NCBI RefSeq assembly: GCF_900115095.1
Contig: NZ_FOVH01000001.1
Coordinates: 806,001-870,000 of the forward strand
DNA from: Actinomadura madurae
GTDB taxonomy: Bacteria > Actinomycetota > Actinomycetes > Streptosporangiales > Streptosporangiaceae
Reading direction: 5' to 3'
DNA length: 64,000 nt
Made by a program: the position numbers and the translations under genes. Of the stretch, positions 36,517 through 44,429 are shown piece by piece (position 1 is the first letter of the stretch; each line of letters starts with the position of its first letter). Below the pieces are notes generated by a model. That model was given only the letters and a program-made list of their open reading frames with translations, made no database searches and had not been told where the DNA came from.

Positions 36517-37649
36517 CAGCGCACCCCCAGCCCGCGGGCGACGATGCCGCGCAGGATCTCGTTCGTGCCGCCCCGCAGCGTGAACCCGGGCGCCTGGACG
36601 ACCGCCCCGGCCAGCGCGCGGGCGAGCGGATCGGGGGACCCGGGATCGGGCTCCACCCCGGCGTGCTCGCGCGCCACCTCGATCACCTCGCGCTCGAACC
36701 GCGTCCCGAGGTCCTTGACGAGCGCGGCGGGCAGCTCGGGCGTCTCGCCCCGGGCGAGCGCGCCCGCGACGGCCAGGGACGCCTGCCGCAGCGACCACAG
36801 CCGCGCGGTCAGCCCGCCGAGCGCCCGCCGCGCGGCCGGGCCGCCGGCGCGGCCGTGCAGGAGCCGGACGAGCATGAACGTGCTGAGCAGCCGTTCGGGG
36901 CCGCTGCGCTCGTAGGCCAGCTCGGCGGTGACCTGCCGCCACCCGTCGCCGGCGCGCCCGAGGACCATCGCGTCCGGCACGAACACGCCGTCGAGCACCA
37001 CCTCGTTGAAGTGGTGCTCGCCGGACAGGCCCCGGATCGGCCGGATCGCCACCCGTTCGTCCGGAAGCGTCACGATGAACTGGCTGAGGCCCTCGTGCCG
37101 GTCCGGCGCGGCGGGCGCGCTCCGGGCGAGGACGAGGATCGCGTGGGCGAGGTGGGCGCCGCTCGTCCACACCTTGGTGCCGCGGAGCCGCCAGCCGTCC
37201 CCGTCGCGTTCGGCGCGGGTGCGGACCGACGCCAGGTCGGACCCGGAGTCCGGCTCGCTCATCCCGATCGCGAAGAAGCACTCGCCGCGCGCGATCGCGG
37301 GAAGGAACCGCCGCTTCTGCTCCTCGGTGCCGTGGGCGAGGATGGACGGCCCGGTCTGCCGGTCGGCGATCCAGTGCGCGCCCACCGGCGCCCCGGCGGC
37401 CAGCAGCTCCTCGACCACCACGAACCGCTCCAGCGGCGACCGCCCGTGCCCGCCGTACTCCCGGGGAAGGGTCATGCCGACCCAGCCCCGCTCGCCCAGC
37501 AGCCGGCTGAACGCGGGGTCGGCCCCGGCCAGCCAGCTGTCGGCACGGGCCGTGAACGGCGTCTCCGCGAGGAACCCCCGGACCTGTGCCCGCAGCTCGG
37601 CGGTCCCGGGCGGCAGCGTCCCGGGCTCCAGGCCGGACGATGTCGTCAC
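36516..37649 (-). CDS. Acyl-CoA dehydrogenase, long member of a pair
   Basis: A 377-aa acyl-CoA dehydrogenase with all three domains: the N-terminal helical domain with LPREYGGHGRSPLERFVV, FAD-binding strands around FAIGMSEPDSGSDLASVRTRA and GTKVWTSGAHLAH, and the C-terminal segment LRGGTNEILRGIVARGLG. GTG 37649 is preceded by GGAGG. It is the first gene of a probable three-gene unit with the short subunit and the CocE hydrolase. The substrate cannot be deduced. Confidence 0.9.
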   Translation of the reverse strand: MTTSSGLEPGTLPPGTAELRAQVRGFLAETPFTARADSWLAGADPAFSRLLGERGWVGMTLPREYGGHGRSPLERFVVVEELLAAGAPVGAHWIADRQTGPSILAHGTEEQKRRFLPAIARGECFFAIGMSEPDSGSDLASVRTRAERDGDGWRLRGTKVWTSGAHLAHAILVLARSAPAAPDRHEGLSQFIVTLPDERVAIRPIRGLSGEHHFNEVVLDGVFVPDAMVLGRAGDGWRQVTAELAYERSGPERLLSTFMLVRLLHGRAGGPAARRALGGLTARLWSLRQASLAVAGALARGETPELPAALVKDLGTRFEREVIEVAREHAGVEPDPGSPDPLARALAGAVVQAPGFTLRGGTNEILRGIVARGLGVR

Positions 37650-37797
37650 TTCCGCCTCCTTGTCCCAGGGCGACGTTACAGACGCGCCCCAAAGCCGCGA
37701 TCAGCGGCCCCTTACCAGGGGGCTCCCTGGCGGGGTCCGTGGTTCTCTGGGATCGTTGTCGTTCCGCACAAGCGCTCCGCCGGGGGGAGAGAGAGTC

Positions 37798-38415
37798 ATG
37801 TGGCCCGGGTCGAACGTACCGATGGGGCCCCGGCCCATGGGGCCGGGGCAGGCGGGGCCGGGCTGGGCGCCCGCGGCGCGCGTCGGGCCCGGCGCCGGCT
37901 GGTACCTCCTGCCGGTCGCCTTGATCGTGGTGGCCGCCGTGGGGTTCTTCACCCTCCTGGCGTTCCTGTGGGACGACTCCGAGGTCGCCGGCGGGCCGGC
38001 GGCCGTGGGCGACCCCGTGACCGGGGTGTCGGTCGAGCTGACCGAGGGCTACGGGTACTTCGTCTACGTCCGCACGGGCGGCCCGTCGCCGTACGCGTGC
38101 CGGGTGGAGGCGGGGCAGGAGTCCGGGCCGGTCCGGCTGACGAGGAAGAACTCCTGGAGCGCCTCGGACCGCGCGTCCTACCGCTACACCGCCACGTTCG
38201 AGGCGCCGGTGTCCGGCTCCGCCCGGCTGACCTGCCGCGGCACCGACGGCGTGATCCTGGTGACGCCGGACGACACCGCCCACGGCTACCTCGGCCTCGC
38301 CCTGCTGGTCGCGCTGGGCCTCGGCGTGCTCGCCGCGCTCGCGTTCGTCGTCATCCTCGTGCGGCGCGGCGGCGCCAAGCGCAGGGCCGCCCTCACCGCC
38401 GGGCCCTACCGCTGA
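37798..38415 (+). CDS. Membrane protein of unknown function, two transmembrane helices
   Basis: A 205-aa protein that I do not recognise. It has a Gly/Pro/Met-rich cytoplasmic N-terminus (residues 1-33), helix 1 (about 35-58), an extracytoplasmic beta-rich domain (about 60-160) with two cysteines (YACRVEAG and RLTCRGTDG) suited to a disulfide, helix 2 (about 163-190) and a short basic tail. Architecture resembles many actinobacterial envelope proteins. ATG 37798 follows a GGGGGGAGAG purine run. It is divergent from the acyl-CoA dehydrogenase genes. Confidence 0.72.
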   Translation: MWPGSNVPMGPRPMGPGQAGPGWAPAARVGPGAGWYLLPVALIVVAAVGFFTLLAFLWDDSEVAGGPAAVGDPVTGVSVELTEGYGYFVYVRTGGPSPYACRVEAGQESGPVRLTRKNSWSASDRASYRYTATFEAPVSGSARLTCRGTDGVILVTPDDTAHGYLGLALLVALGLGVLAALAFVVILVRRGGAKRRAALTAGPYR

Positions 38416-38422
38416 CGGCGTC

Positions 38423-39598
38423 TCAGGCCGTCAGCTCCCGCTCCAGCGGGGTGCGGAACCGGGGGGTCGCGCGGACGTCGCCGTACCAGGCCGCCATCCG
38501 CTCGGCCTCGCGCGCGACCGCCGCCTCGGCGTCGGAGCCGGCGTCCTCCAGGAGGCGGACGGCGATCTCGCCGTCCTTGCGCTGCGCCCAGCCGCCGACG
38601 ACGCGGCCGTCCCACCAGACGGACGGGCCGATGTTGCCGTTCCGGTCGAAGAGCGCCGGGCCGTGGCCGCCGAGGAACCAGCCGCGCTCCTGCCAGCCCA
38701 TCGGGGTCGGGTCGAGCGCGGGCAGCAGCGCCGCCCACGGCTCCGGCGCGGGCGCGGGCTCCAGGTCGTCCGACAGGACGAGGCCGGTGGTCCCGCCGAG
38801 GTCGACCTCGGTGACGTCCAGCAGGGCGAGCGCCTTCTTGACGTCGCCGGCGTTCCAGCCCGTCCACCACTTCAGGTCGGCGGCCGGGGCGGGCCCGAAC
38901 GCGCCCAGCCAGCGGCGGGCGAGGTCGGCGCGGGCCTCGGCGGCCGGGACGTCCGCGACGCCGTCCGGCAGCCACGCCTCGACGGGCGACCACCGGTACT
39001 GGCTGCTGGTCCACGACCCGTTCGGCCGGCCTCGCACGATGCGGCCCTCGCAGCCGAGCGTGACCAGGATCCACGTGGTGATGTTCCCGGGTCGCGAGTA
39101 GGACTTGCCGGGCGCCGGGTCGACCTGCGTCCGCAGCAGCGGCACGTCCGCCGAGAGCTGCGCGCCCGTCGCCTCCCCGCGCGCCAGCAGCGCCCGGTGC
39201 GCGGCCTCCGCGGCCTCGGCGAACAGGGCCGGCGCGTCGGCGACGTCGCCGCCGCGCTCGATGATCCGCGTGTAGGTGGCGCGCTGCTTCACCGCCAGGC
39301 CGTTCGCGGTGGACGCCTGCAGGACGGGCACGAGGTCGGTCGGTGCGACGAACATCGTCCGGCGCATGGCGAGCATCCGCAGCAGCGTGCGGTCGTCGTA
39401 CAGGGCCTTCTCCACCGCCTCCGGAACGGCGCCGGGGCTGCGCGCCGCGACCGACAGGAACACGGTCGCCGGGTCCGTGGCGTGCAGCACCACCATCGAG
39501 CGGACGATGTCGAGGACGTCGTCGGTCCTGGCCTGGGCGGAGAGCCGGTGGCGGAGCGCGAGCCGGGCCCGCCGCTCCGCCACGGTGATCGAACGCAT
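38423..39598 (-). CDS. Winged-helix DNA-binding protein of the HTH_42 (YcaQ/AlkZ-like) superfamily
   Basis: A 391-aa protein of the superfamily that includes the DNA glycosylases AlkZ and YcaQ/AlkX. Three winged-helix units are expected; LARRWLGAFGPAPAADLKWW and GWFLGGHGPALFDRNGN are typical segments. The glycosylases use a catalytic Gln-x-Gln or Gln-x-Asp motif near residue 37-40. Here the corresponding stretch reads VVLHATDPAT (H39-A40-T41), so standard base-excision activity is doubtful. Whether it binds or repairs DNA is open. The start at ATG 39598 is supported by a leaderless -10. Confidence 0.82.
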   Translation of the reverse strand: MRSITVAERRARLALRHRLSAQARTDDVLDIVRSMVVLHATDPATVFLSVAARSPGAVPEAVEKALYDDRTLLRMLAMRRTMFVAPTDLVPVLQASTANGLAVKQRATYTRIIERGGDVADAPALFAEAAEAAHRALLARGEATGAQLSADVPLLRTQVDPAPGKSYSRPGNITTWILVTLGCEGRIVRGRPNGSWTSSQYRWSPVEAWLPDGVADVPAAEARADLARRWLGAFGPAPAADLKWWTGWNAGDVKKALALLDVTEVDLGGTTGLVLSDDLEPAPAPEPWAALLPALDPTPMGWQERGWFLGGHGPALFDRNGNIGPSVWWDGRVVGGWAQRKDGEIAVRLLEDAGSDAEAAVAREAERMAAWYGDVRATPRFRTPLERELTA

Positions 39599-39604
39599 GA
39601 ACGA

Positions 39605-39610
39605 ATGATA
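39605..39610 (-). promoter_or_regulatory. Leaderless -10 element TATCAT
   Basis: On the minus strand TATCAT is followed by 6 nt and ATG 39598. No Shine-Dalgarno is present. Confidence 0.5.
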
Positions 39611-39618
39611 GAGGGCGG

Positions 39619-39954
39619 TCAGCCGCTGTTGGAGATCTTCACGACGACCTGGTCCTTGGTGACCGACTGCACCGAGACGTCGAACCCCTCGGCCTGCTCG
39701 CCCTCGCCGACCGGGACGGTGACGGTCTGCCCGCCGATCTTCAGGGTGACCATCTGGCCCTCCACCTTCACCAGCTCGGCCTTCACGCCGAGGATGGACG
39801 CGCTCGCGTCCACGCCGCGGTCGAAGGTCACCGTGCAGGCGTTGACGCTGCAGTTGGTCTCGCTGTTCTCGCCGCCGCACCCGGCCAGCACGCCGAGGGG
39901 CAGGAGGGCGAACGGGAGTACGGCCAGCTTCCGCCGAACGGGAAAGGAGGTCAT
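39619..39954 (-). CDS. Small lipoprotein
   Basis: A 111-aa product with a lipoprotein signal peptide: basic MTSFPVRRK, a hydrophobic stretch, and a lipobox LAGC with lipidated cysteine C26. The mature part has two more cysteines (NCSVNACTV) and a beta-rich domain of about 80 residues. No family or function is recognised. The ATG has no Shine-Dalgarno but is preceded by a -10 at leaderless spacing. It lies 20 nt upstream of the winged-helix gene on the same strand. Confidence 0.75.
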   Translation of the reverse strand: MTSFPVRRKLAVLPFALLPLGVLAGCGGENSETNCSVNACTVTFDRGVDASASILGVKAELVKVEGQMVTLKIGGQTVTVPVGEGEQAEGFDVSVQSVTKDQVVVKISNSG

Positions 39955-39961
39955 GCGAGGG

Positions 39962-39967
39962 AGTCTA
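39962..39967 (-). promoter_or_regulatory. Leaderless -10 element TAGACT
   Basis: TAGACT on the minus strand ends 7 nt before ATG 39954. The same hexamer serves hisD. Confidence 0.5.
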
Positions 39968-40080
39968 GGCGGGCGGCGCGCGCCCCCGCCCCCTCCGTGA
40001 GGCGGAACTGTCCACCGCGAATGTCGTACCGCGCGGTGATGGCGCTGGATCTCCGGATGACCCCGTGTTTCGCTGGACCG

Positions 40081-40725
40081 GTGAACATCGACGATGCCGT
40101 TGAGGCGCCGGTGCTCGGACCGGTGGTGTGCGCCGCGCTCGGCATGGAGGCGCGGGCGGTGCGGCGCGGCCTCACCCGCACGCCCGTCGTGGTCGTCGGC
40201 TACCGCGCCCGGCACGCCGCCCGGCTTCCGGGCGCCTGCGCCGCCCTCGTCACCGTCGGCTTCGGCGGCGCGCTCGACGAGCGCCTGCGGCCCGGCGACG
40301 TGCTCGTCGCCGACGAGATCCGCGGCCCCGAGCCGGACGCGGCGGCGACGCCGTGCTCGGCTCCGCGGCTGCTCGCCGCGGAGCTGATCCGGGACGGCCT
40401 GAGCGTGCAGACCGGCCCCCTGGTCACCACCGACCACGTCGTCCGCGGCGGGGAGCGCGCCCTGTGGGCCGCGCGCGGCGCCCGGGCGGCGGACATGGAG
40501 TCGGCCGTCGTCGCCGCCCGCGCCGGCGGCCTGCCGGTCGCCGCCGTCCGCGTCGTCGTCGACGGGCCCGGCCACCCGCTGTGGCATCCGGGCATGATCG
40601 GCCGCGGGCTGGCGGGGCGCCGCGTCCTGGCCCGCATCGGGCCGGCCCTGGAGCGCTGGAGCGTCCTGCTCGTCCGCGGTGAGGAGGACTCGGGCGACCG
40701 GCCGGCCGCGCCCCGCATGCCCTGA
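40081..40725 (+). CDS. Nucleosidase/phosphorylase-superfamily protein (MTA/SAH nucleosidase-like)
   Basis: A 214-aa protein of the purine nucleoside phosphorylase/uridine phosphorylase superfamily. The hallmark ADMESAVVAARA, with the Met-Glu that binds ribose, is present after VTTDHVVRGG, and GFGGAL appears near residue 60. Similar short members in actinobacteria sit with isoprenoid or hopanoid genes, none of which are nearby here. The substrate is therefore unknown. I use GTG 40081; the frame is open to 39997, but the codons there do not show the local third-position bias. Confidence 0.75.
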   Translation: MNIDDAVEAPVLGPVVCAALGMEARAVRRGLTRTPVVVVGYRARHAARLPGACAALVTVGFGGALDERLRPGDVLVADEIRGPEPDAAATPCSAPRLLAAELIRDGLSVQTGPLVTTDHVVRGGERALWAARGARAADMESAVVAARAGGLPVAAVRVVVDGPGHPLWHPGMIGRGLAGRRVLARIGPALERWSVLLVRGEEDSGDRPAAPRMP

Positions 40726-40767
40726 ATCCGCGGGTGCGGCCTCCGCCGCCCGGACGTCCGGTGAGGA

Positions 40768-41208
40768 TCAGCCGTGGCCCGAGCCGTGACCGCCGCCCCC
40801 GCCGGTGCCGTGGTCGTCGCCATGGACGATCTTGCCGCCCAGGTCCTTGCGCAGCCCCTCCAGGGTCTTCTGCTGGCTGACGACCACCCAGCGCGCCCCC
40901 ACCAGGTACACCCCGCCCCAGGGCTTGGCCTCCTCCAGCCACGCGTGCATGCCCTTGTCGGTGGTGAAGCTGAGCAGCACGAAGCGTCCCTGAGAGGTCT
41001 TGCAGTTGCCCTGCTCCAGGTCCTTGACCTTCCGCTTTCCGGTGACGGAGCAGTCGGTCTGCTTGGCCAGCTCCGCCAGCGTCGCCGGCTTGGCGGTCTT
41101 GCCGTCCGACGCGTCCGACGCGGAACAGCCGGCCGCCAGCGGCAGCGCCAGCACGGCCGCGCACAGCGGCACCGTCTTCATCAGGCCGAGATGGTGTCGG
41201 GAGACCAT
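40768..41208 (-). CDS. Lipoprotein with Gly/His-rich tail
   Basis: A 146-aa product with a signal peptide and lipobox LAAGC (lipid cysteine C28). The mature domain (about residues 45-125) holds two cysteines in QTDCSVTGK and QGNCKTSQG. It ends in a flexible tail with alternating His, Gly and Asp, which could bind metal. No family is recognised. GAGGA precedes the ATG; an internal ATG at 41181 would give a shorter signal peptide. Confidence 0.75.
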   Translation of the reverse strand: MVSRHHLGLMKTVPLCAAVLALPLAAGCSASDASDGKTAKPATLAELAKQTDCSVTGKRKVKDLEQGNCKTSQGRFVLLSFTTDKGMHAWLEEAKPWGGVYLVGARWVVVSQQKTLEGLRKDLGGKIVHGDDHGTGGGGGHGSGHG

Positions 41209-41297
41209 CGCTCTTCCTCTCCGGGGTTGAGACGCGCGATTCGAGTGGGAAGTACGCGTCCGGCCCCGGGGAGGTTCATTCGGCCCGGCGGGGGGGC

Positions 41298-42554
41298 TCA
41301 GGTCAGGAGGCGGGCGCCCGCGGCGGCGCGGACGTCGGGGTCCTCGGCGGCGTCCTGCTGGAGCCGCCGCAGCCGCAGCTGCGTCTCGCGCGTGAGCGGC
41401 GCGAACCGGGCGGCCTCGGCCCGCACGCCGTCCTCGCAGTCCCAGAGCCCTTCGGCCGTGTAGGACTCGGCGGTGTGCGGGGCGGTTCTCGTCAGCGCCG
41501 TCAGGATGCGGGGTCTCAGATAGGCATAGGTGGATTCGGTCCAAGCGGTCTTCAGCAGCGGGACGGCCTCGCCCGCGCGCAGCCGCCCGAGCCCTTCGAC
41601 CGGGCTGGCGGCGTCGGCCCAGTCGCGCCGGGCGACCGCCCCGTTCAACTCGTCCATCAGCAGCGGGATGTCCTGCCGGGTGCCGTACCGGGCGAGGATC
41701 CGCAGGCCCATGTCGGCGCACCCGCCGCGCTCGGCCGCCCACGCCCGCGCCCGCGGCAGCGTCTCCGGCCCGTACTCCCGCAGCGCCCGGCACACCGCGC
41801 CGCCGAACCGGCTCGGCCGCTGCGGCAGCAGCTCCTCCGCCAGGTCCAGCAGCGCCAGCGTCCGCCGCCGGCCCAGCTCGAAGATCGCCGCGATGGCGCC
41901 CTCGCCCCGCCGCCTGGCGAGCTCCAGCAGCTCGGCGTCGCTCTGCCGGGCGCGCCCCGGGGCGGTGACCACCGCGCGGCGCGCCGCCAGCCCCGCCTCC
42001 CGCTGCCGCGCCAGCGCCCCCGCCACCCGCGGCTGCCGCGCCGCCCACGCCTCGATCACCGGGTTGCGCCCCGCCGGTATCAGCAGCGCCAGGTCCGCGT
42101 CGTCGCACCTCGCGGCGACCAGCTCGTCCAAACCGGTGGTCAGTGCGGGGTCTTCGAGGTCGATGAGCTCGGCGACCGCGTCGAACCACTGCGCGCCCTC
42201 CTCGGCGTACCGGCGCAGCGGCGCCGCCGCCTCCCGCCGGCTCAGCCGCACCAGGTCCGCGAGGACGCCCAGCGCCAGATCGACCCGCCACTCGTCGGGA
42301 TCGGTATGGTCGGACGGGTCGAACAGATGTTCGGCGACCGGTCCGACCGATAGCTCCAGATCGACCATCAACCGGGCGTAGTACAGGCGCCGTGACTCGC
42401 ATTGGCGATCCCACCGCGGATCCCTCCGCACGCACTCGTACACGTACTCGCCCGCGCCGGGCCTGTCCGCCGCGCGCCGCGCGGCCCTCCCGAGCCCCCG
42501 CTGCAGTTGACCGTGCAGCGTGCCCGCCGATTCCAACACGACCTCGTTACTCAC
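41298..42554 (-). CDS. HEAT-repeat-like helical protein, function unknown
   Basis: A 418-aa, mostly helical protein rich in Ala, Arg and Leu. Repeating pairs of amphipathic helices, e.g. around FGGAVCRALREYGPETLPRA and VEGLGRLRAGEAVPLLKTAW, suggest HEAT-type repeats, which usually bind proteins. No catalytic motif, signal peptide or membrane helix is seen. I start it at GTG 42554; the frame is open to 42590 but those codons are A/T-rich in third position. Confidence 0.7.
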   Translation of the reverse strand: MSNEVVLESAGTLHGQLQRGLGRAARRAADRPGAGEYVYECVRRDPRWDRQCESRRLYYARLMVDLELSVGPVAEHLFDPSDHTDPDEWRVDLALGVLADLVRLSRREAAAPLRRYAEEGAQWFDAVAELIDLEDPALTTGLDELVAARCDDADLALLIPAGRNPVIEAWAARQPRVAGALARQREAGLAARRAVVTAPGRARQSDAELLELARRRGEGAIAAIFELGRRRTLALLDLAEELLPQRPSRFGGAVCRALREYGPETLPRARAWAAERGGCADMGLRILARYGTRQDIPLLMDELNGAVARRDWADAASPVEGLGRLRAGEAVPLLKTAWTESTYAYLRPRILTALTRTAPHTAESYTAEGLWDCEDGVRAEAARFAPLTRETQLRLRRLQQDAAEDPDVRAAAGARLLT

Positions 42555-42617
42555 CCCAGCAGAATGCGCACGAGAGTAGATAACGGGCAAGTGCTTTACC
42601 CCAGGTAGTCATGTCCT

Positions 42618-44429
42618 TCACAGGGTCCTCTGGGCTCTCCAGGAGGCGTGGAGGTCGGCGTACACGCCCGGCGCGGCGACCAGCGCGGCGTGGGGGCCGC
42701 GCTGGACGATGCGCCCCGCCTCGAAGACGATCACCTCGTCGGCCGCCTCCGCCGTGGACAGGCGGTGCGCGATGGAGATGGCCGTGCGGCCCCGGGTCAC
42801 CCCGTCCAGCGCCCGCTGGATCCGGACCTCGGTGGCCGGGTCGACGGCGGACGTCGCCTCGTCCAGGACGAGCAGGTCCGGGTCGGCGATGTAGGCGCGG
42901 GCCAGCGCGACGAGCTGGCGCTCGCCCGCCGACAGCGACTCGCCGCGCTGCCCGACCGGCGTGCCGAGGCCCTGGGGGAGCCCGTCGAGCCAGTCGGCGA
43001 GCCCGAGCTCGGTGAGCGCGAGGAGGAGGTCCTCGTCGGTCGCGTCCGGGCTCCCGTACCTGATGTTGTCGGCGAGCGAGGCGTCGAACAGGAACCCGTC
43101 CTGCGGCACCATCACGATCCGCTCGCGCAGCGAGGAGAACCGGACGCGGTCCAGCGGCACCCCGTCCACGAGGATCCGGCCGGAGACCGGGTCCATGAGG
43201 CGGGTGAGGAGCTTGGCGAACGTCGTCTTGCCCGAGCCCGTCTGCCCGACGATCGCGACGCGGCCGCGCGGCGCGATGTGGGCGTCCACGTCGTGCAGGA
43301 CGGGCGGGCCGCCCGGGTAGGCGAACCCGACGGACTCGAACCGCACCTCGATCGGGCCGCGCGGCAGCGTCTCGCCCGCGTCGCCGGGGTCGGCGACGTC
43401 GGGGACGGTGTCCAGCACGCCGAGGACCCGCCGCCAGCCCGCGATCGCGTTCTGCCCCTCGTTGAGGACCTCCGTCGCCGTCTGCATCGGGCTGACGAAC
43501 AGGGTGACCAGGAACAGGAACGCGACCAGCCTGCCCGCCGACACCTCCCCGGCGATGCCGAGGAGCGTCCCGGCGATGACGACGGCGGCGATGGCGAGCG
43601 CCGCGACCAGCTCGCTGACCGGGAACGTGAGCGCGACCATCGCCTGCGCGCGGGCCTGCGACGAGCGGTAGGCCTCCACGGTGTCGTCCACCCGCCGGCC
43701 GGTGCGCTCCTCCGACGCGTACGCGCGGATGACCGGCGCGCCCACGACGGACTCGCTGACCGCCGCCAGCAGGTCGCCCATCCGCTCCCGCACCCGCATG
43801 TAGGCCTTCGACAGGATCCGCTGGAAGCGGCGCAGCGCGAACGCCAGCGGCACGAACGCCGCCCACACCAGCAGCGCCAGCTGCCACGAGTACACGACCA
43901 TCAGCACGCTCGCCACGATCAGCTGGCCCATCGAGACGATGAACATCAGCCCGCCCGACTGCATGAACTGGCTGATCTGGTCGACGTCGCTCGTCACCCG
44001 CGACACGAGCGCCCCGCGGCGCTCGCCGCTCTGGGTGAGCATCGACAGGTCGTGGACGTGCCGGAACGCCTTCACGCGCAGCCCCGCGAGGCCGCCCTCG
44101 GACGTCTTGTACAGCCGGACGTTCATCAGGTACGCGCACACCGCCGTCAGCAGCACGGCGCCCGCGCACAGCAGCACCGCCGTCCGGATGAAGGCGATGT
44201 CGGGGCCGCCCGGCCGCCCGAGGCCCTTGTCGATCGTCTGCTGGACGGCGATCGGCACCACCACCCGCCCGGCCGTCGAGACCAGCGCGAGCGCCAGCGT
44301 CCCGGCCAGGCCCGCGCGGAACTCGGGACTCAGCCCCAGCCCGCGCCGGAGCGTGCGGATCGCGCCGTCGGCGGCGGCGTCGCCGAGTCCGCCGGATGTC
44401 GCCGCGCGGGCCGTCTCCGTCACCGTCAT
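42618..44429 (-). CDS. ABC exporter half-transporter B (catalytically competent Walker B, degenerate signature)
   Basis: A 603-aa type IV (MsbA/LmrA-like) exporter subunit: a transmembrane domain with six helices (about residues 40-330) followed by an ATPase domain. The ATPase has Walker A VGQTGSGKTT, Walker B LLVLDEATSAVDP with the catalytic Glu, and the switch His in ISIAHRLST. Its signature loop is LSAGERQ instead of LSGGQ. It overlaps the partner gene by 4 nt (ATGA). Signature and Walker differences complement those of the partner, as in asymmetric heterodimeric exporters. The substrate is unknown. Confidence 0.93.
   Translation of the reverse strand: MTVTETARAATSGGLGDAAADGAIRTLRRGLGLSPEFRAGLAGTLALALVSTAGRVVVPIAVQQTIDKGLGRPGGPDIAFIRTAVLLCAGAVLLTAVCAYLMNVRLYKTSEGGLAGLRVKAFRHVHDLSMLTQSGERRGALVSRVTSDVDQISQFMQSGGLMFIVSMGQLIVASVLMVVYSWQLALLVWAAFVPLAFALRRFQRILSKAYMRVRERMGDLLAAVSESVVGAPVIRAYASEERTGRRVDDTVEAYRSSQARAQAMVALTFPVSELVAALAIAAVVIAGTLLGIAGEVSAGRLVAFLFLVTLFVSPMQTATEVLNEGQNAIAGWRRVLGVLDTVPDVADPGDAGETLPRGPIEVRFESVGFAYPGGPPVLHDVDAHIAPRGRVAIVGQTGSGKTTFAKLLTRLMDPVSGRILVDGVPLDRVRFSSLRERIVMVPQDGFLFDASLADNIRYGSPDATDEDLLLALTELGLADWLDGLPQGLGTPVGQRGESLSAGERQLVALARAYIADPDLLVLDEATSAVDPATEVRIQRALDGVTRGRTAISIAHRLSTAEAADEVIVFEAGRIVQRGPHAALVAAPGVYADLHASWRAQRTL

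Noticed and set aside
35539..38283. A 914-codon minus-strand frame joining the short acyl-CoA dehydrogenase to upstream sequence
   Set aside because: Only its last 325 codons encode the dehydrogenase. The rest is out of frame with the long dehydrogenase gene and antisense to the 37798 membrane protein.
42555..42590. N-terminal extension of the HEAT-like protein
   Set aside because: The twelve extra codons have A/T-rich third positions unlike the gene and contain a possible -10 (CATTCT) 6 nt before GTG 42554.
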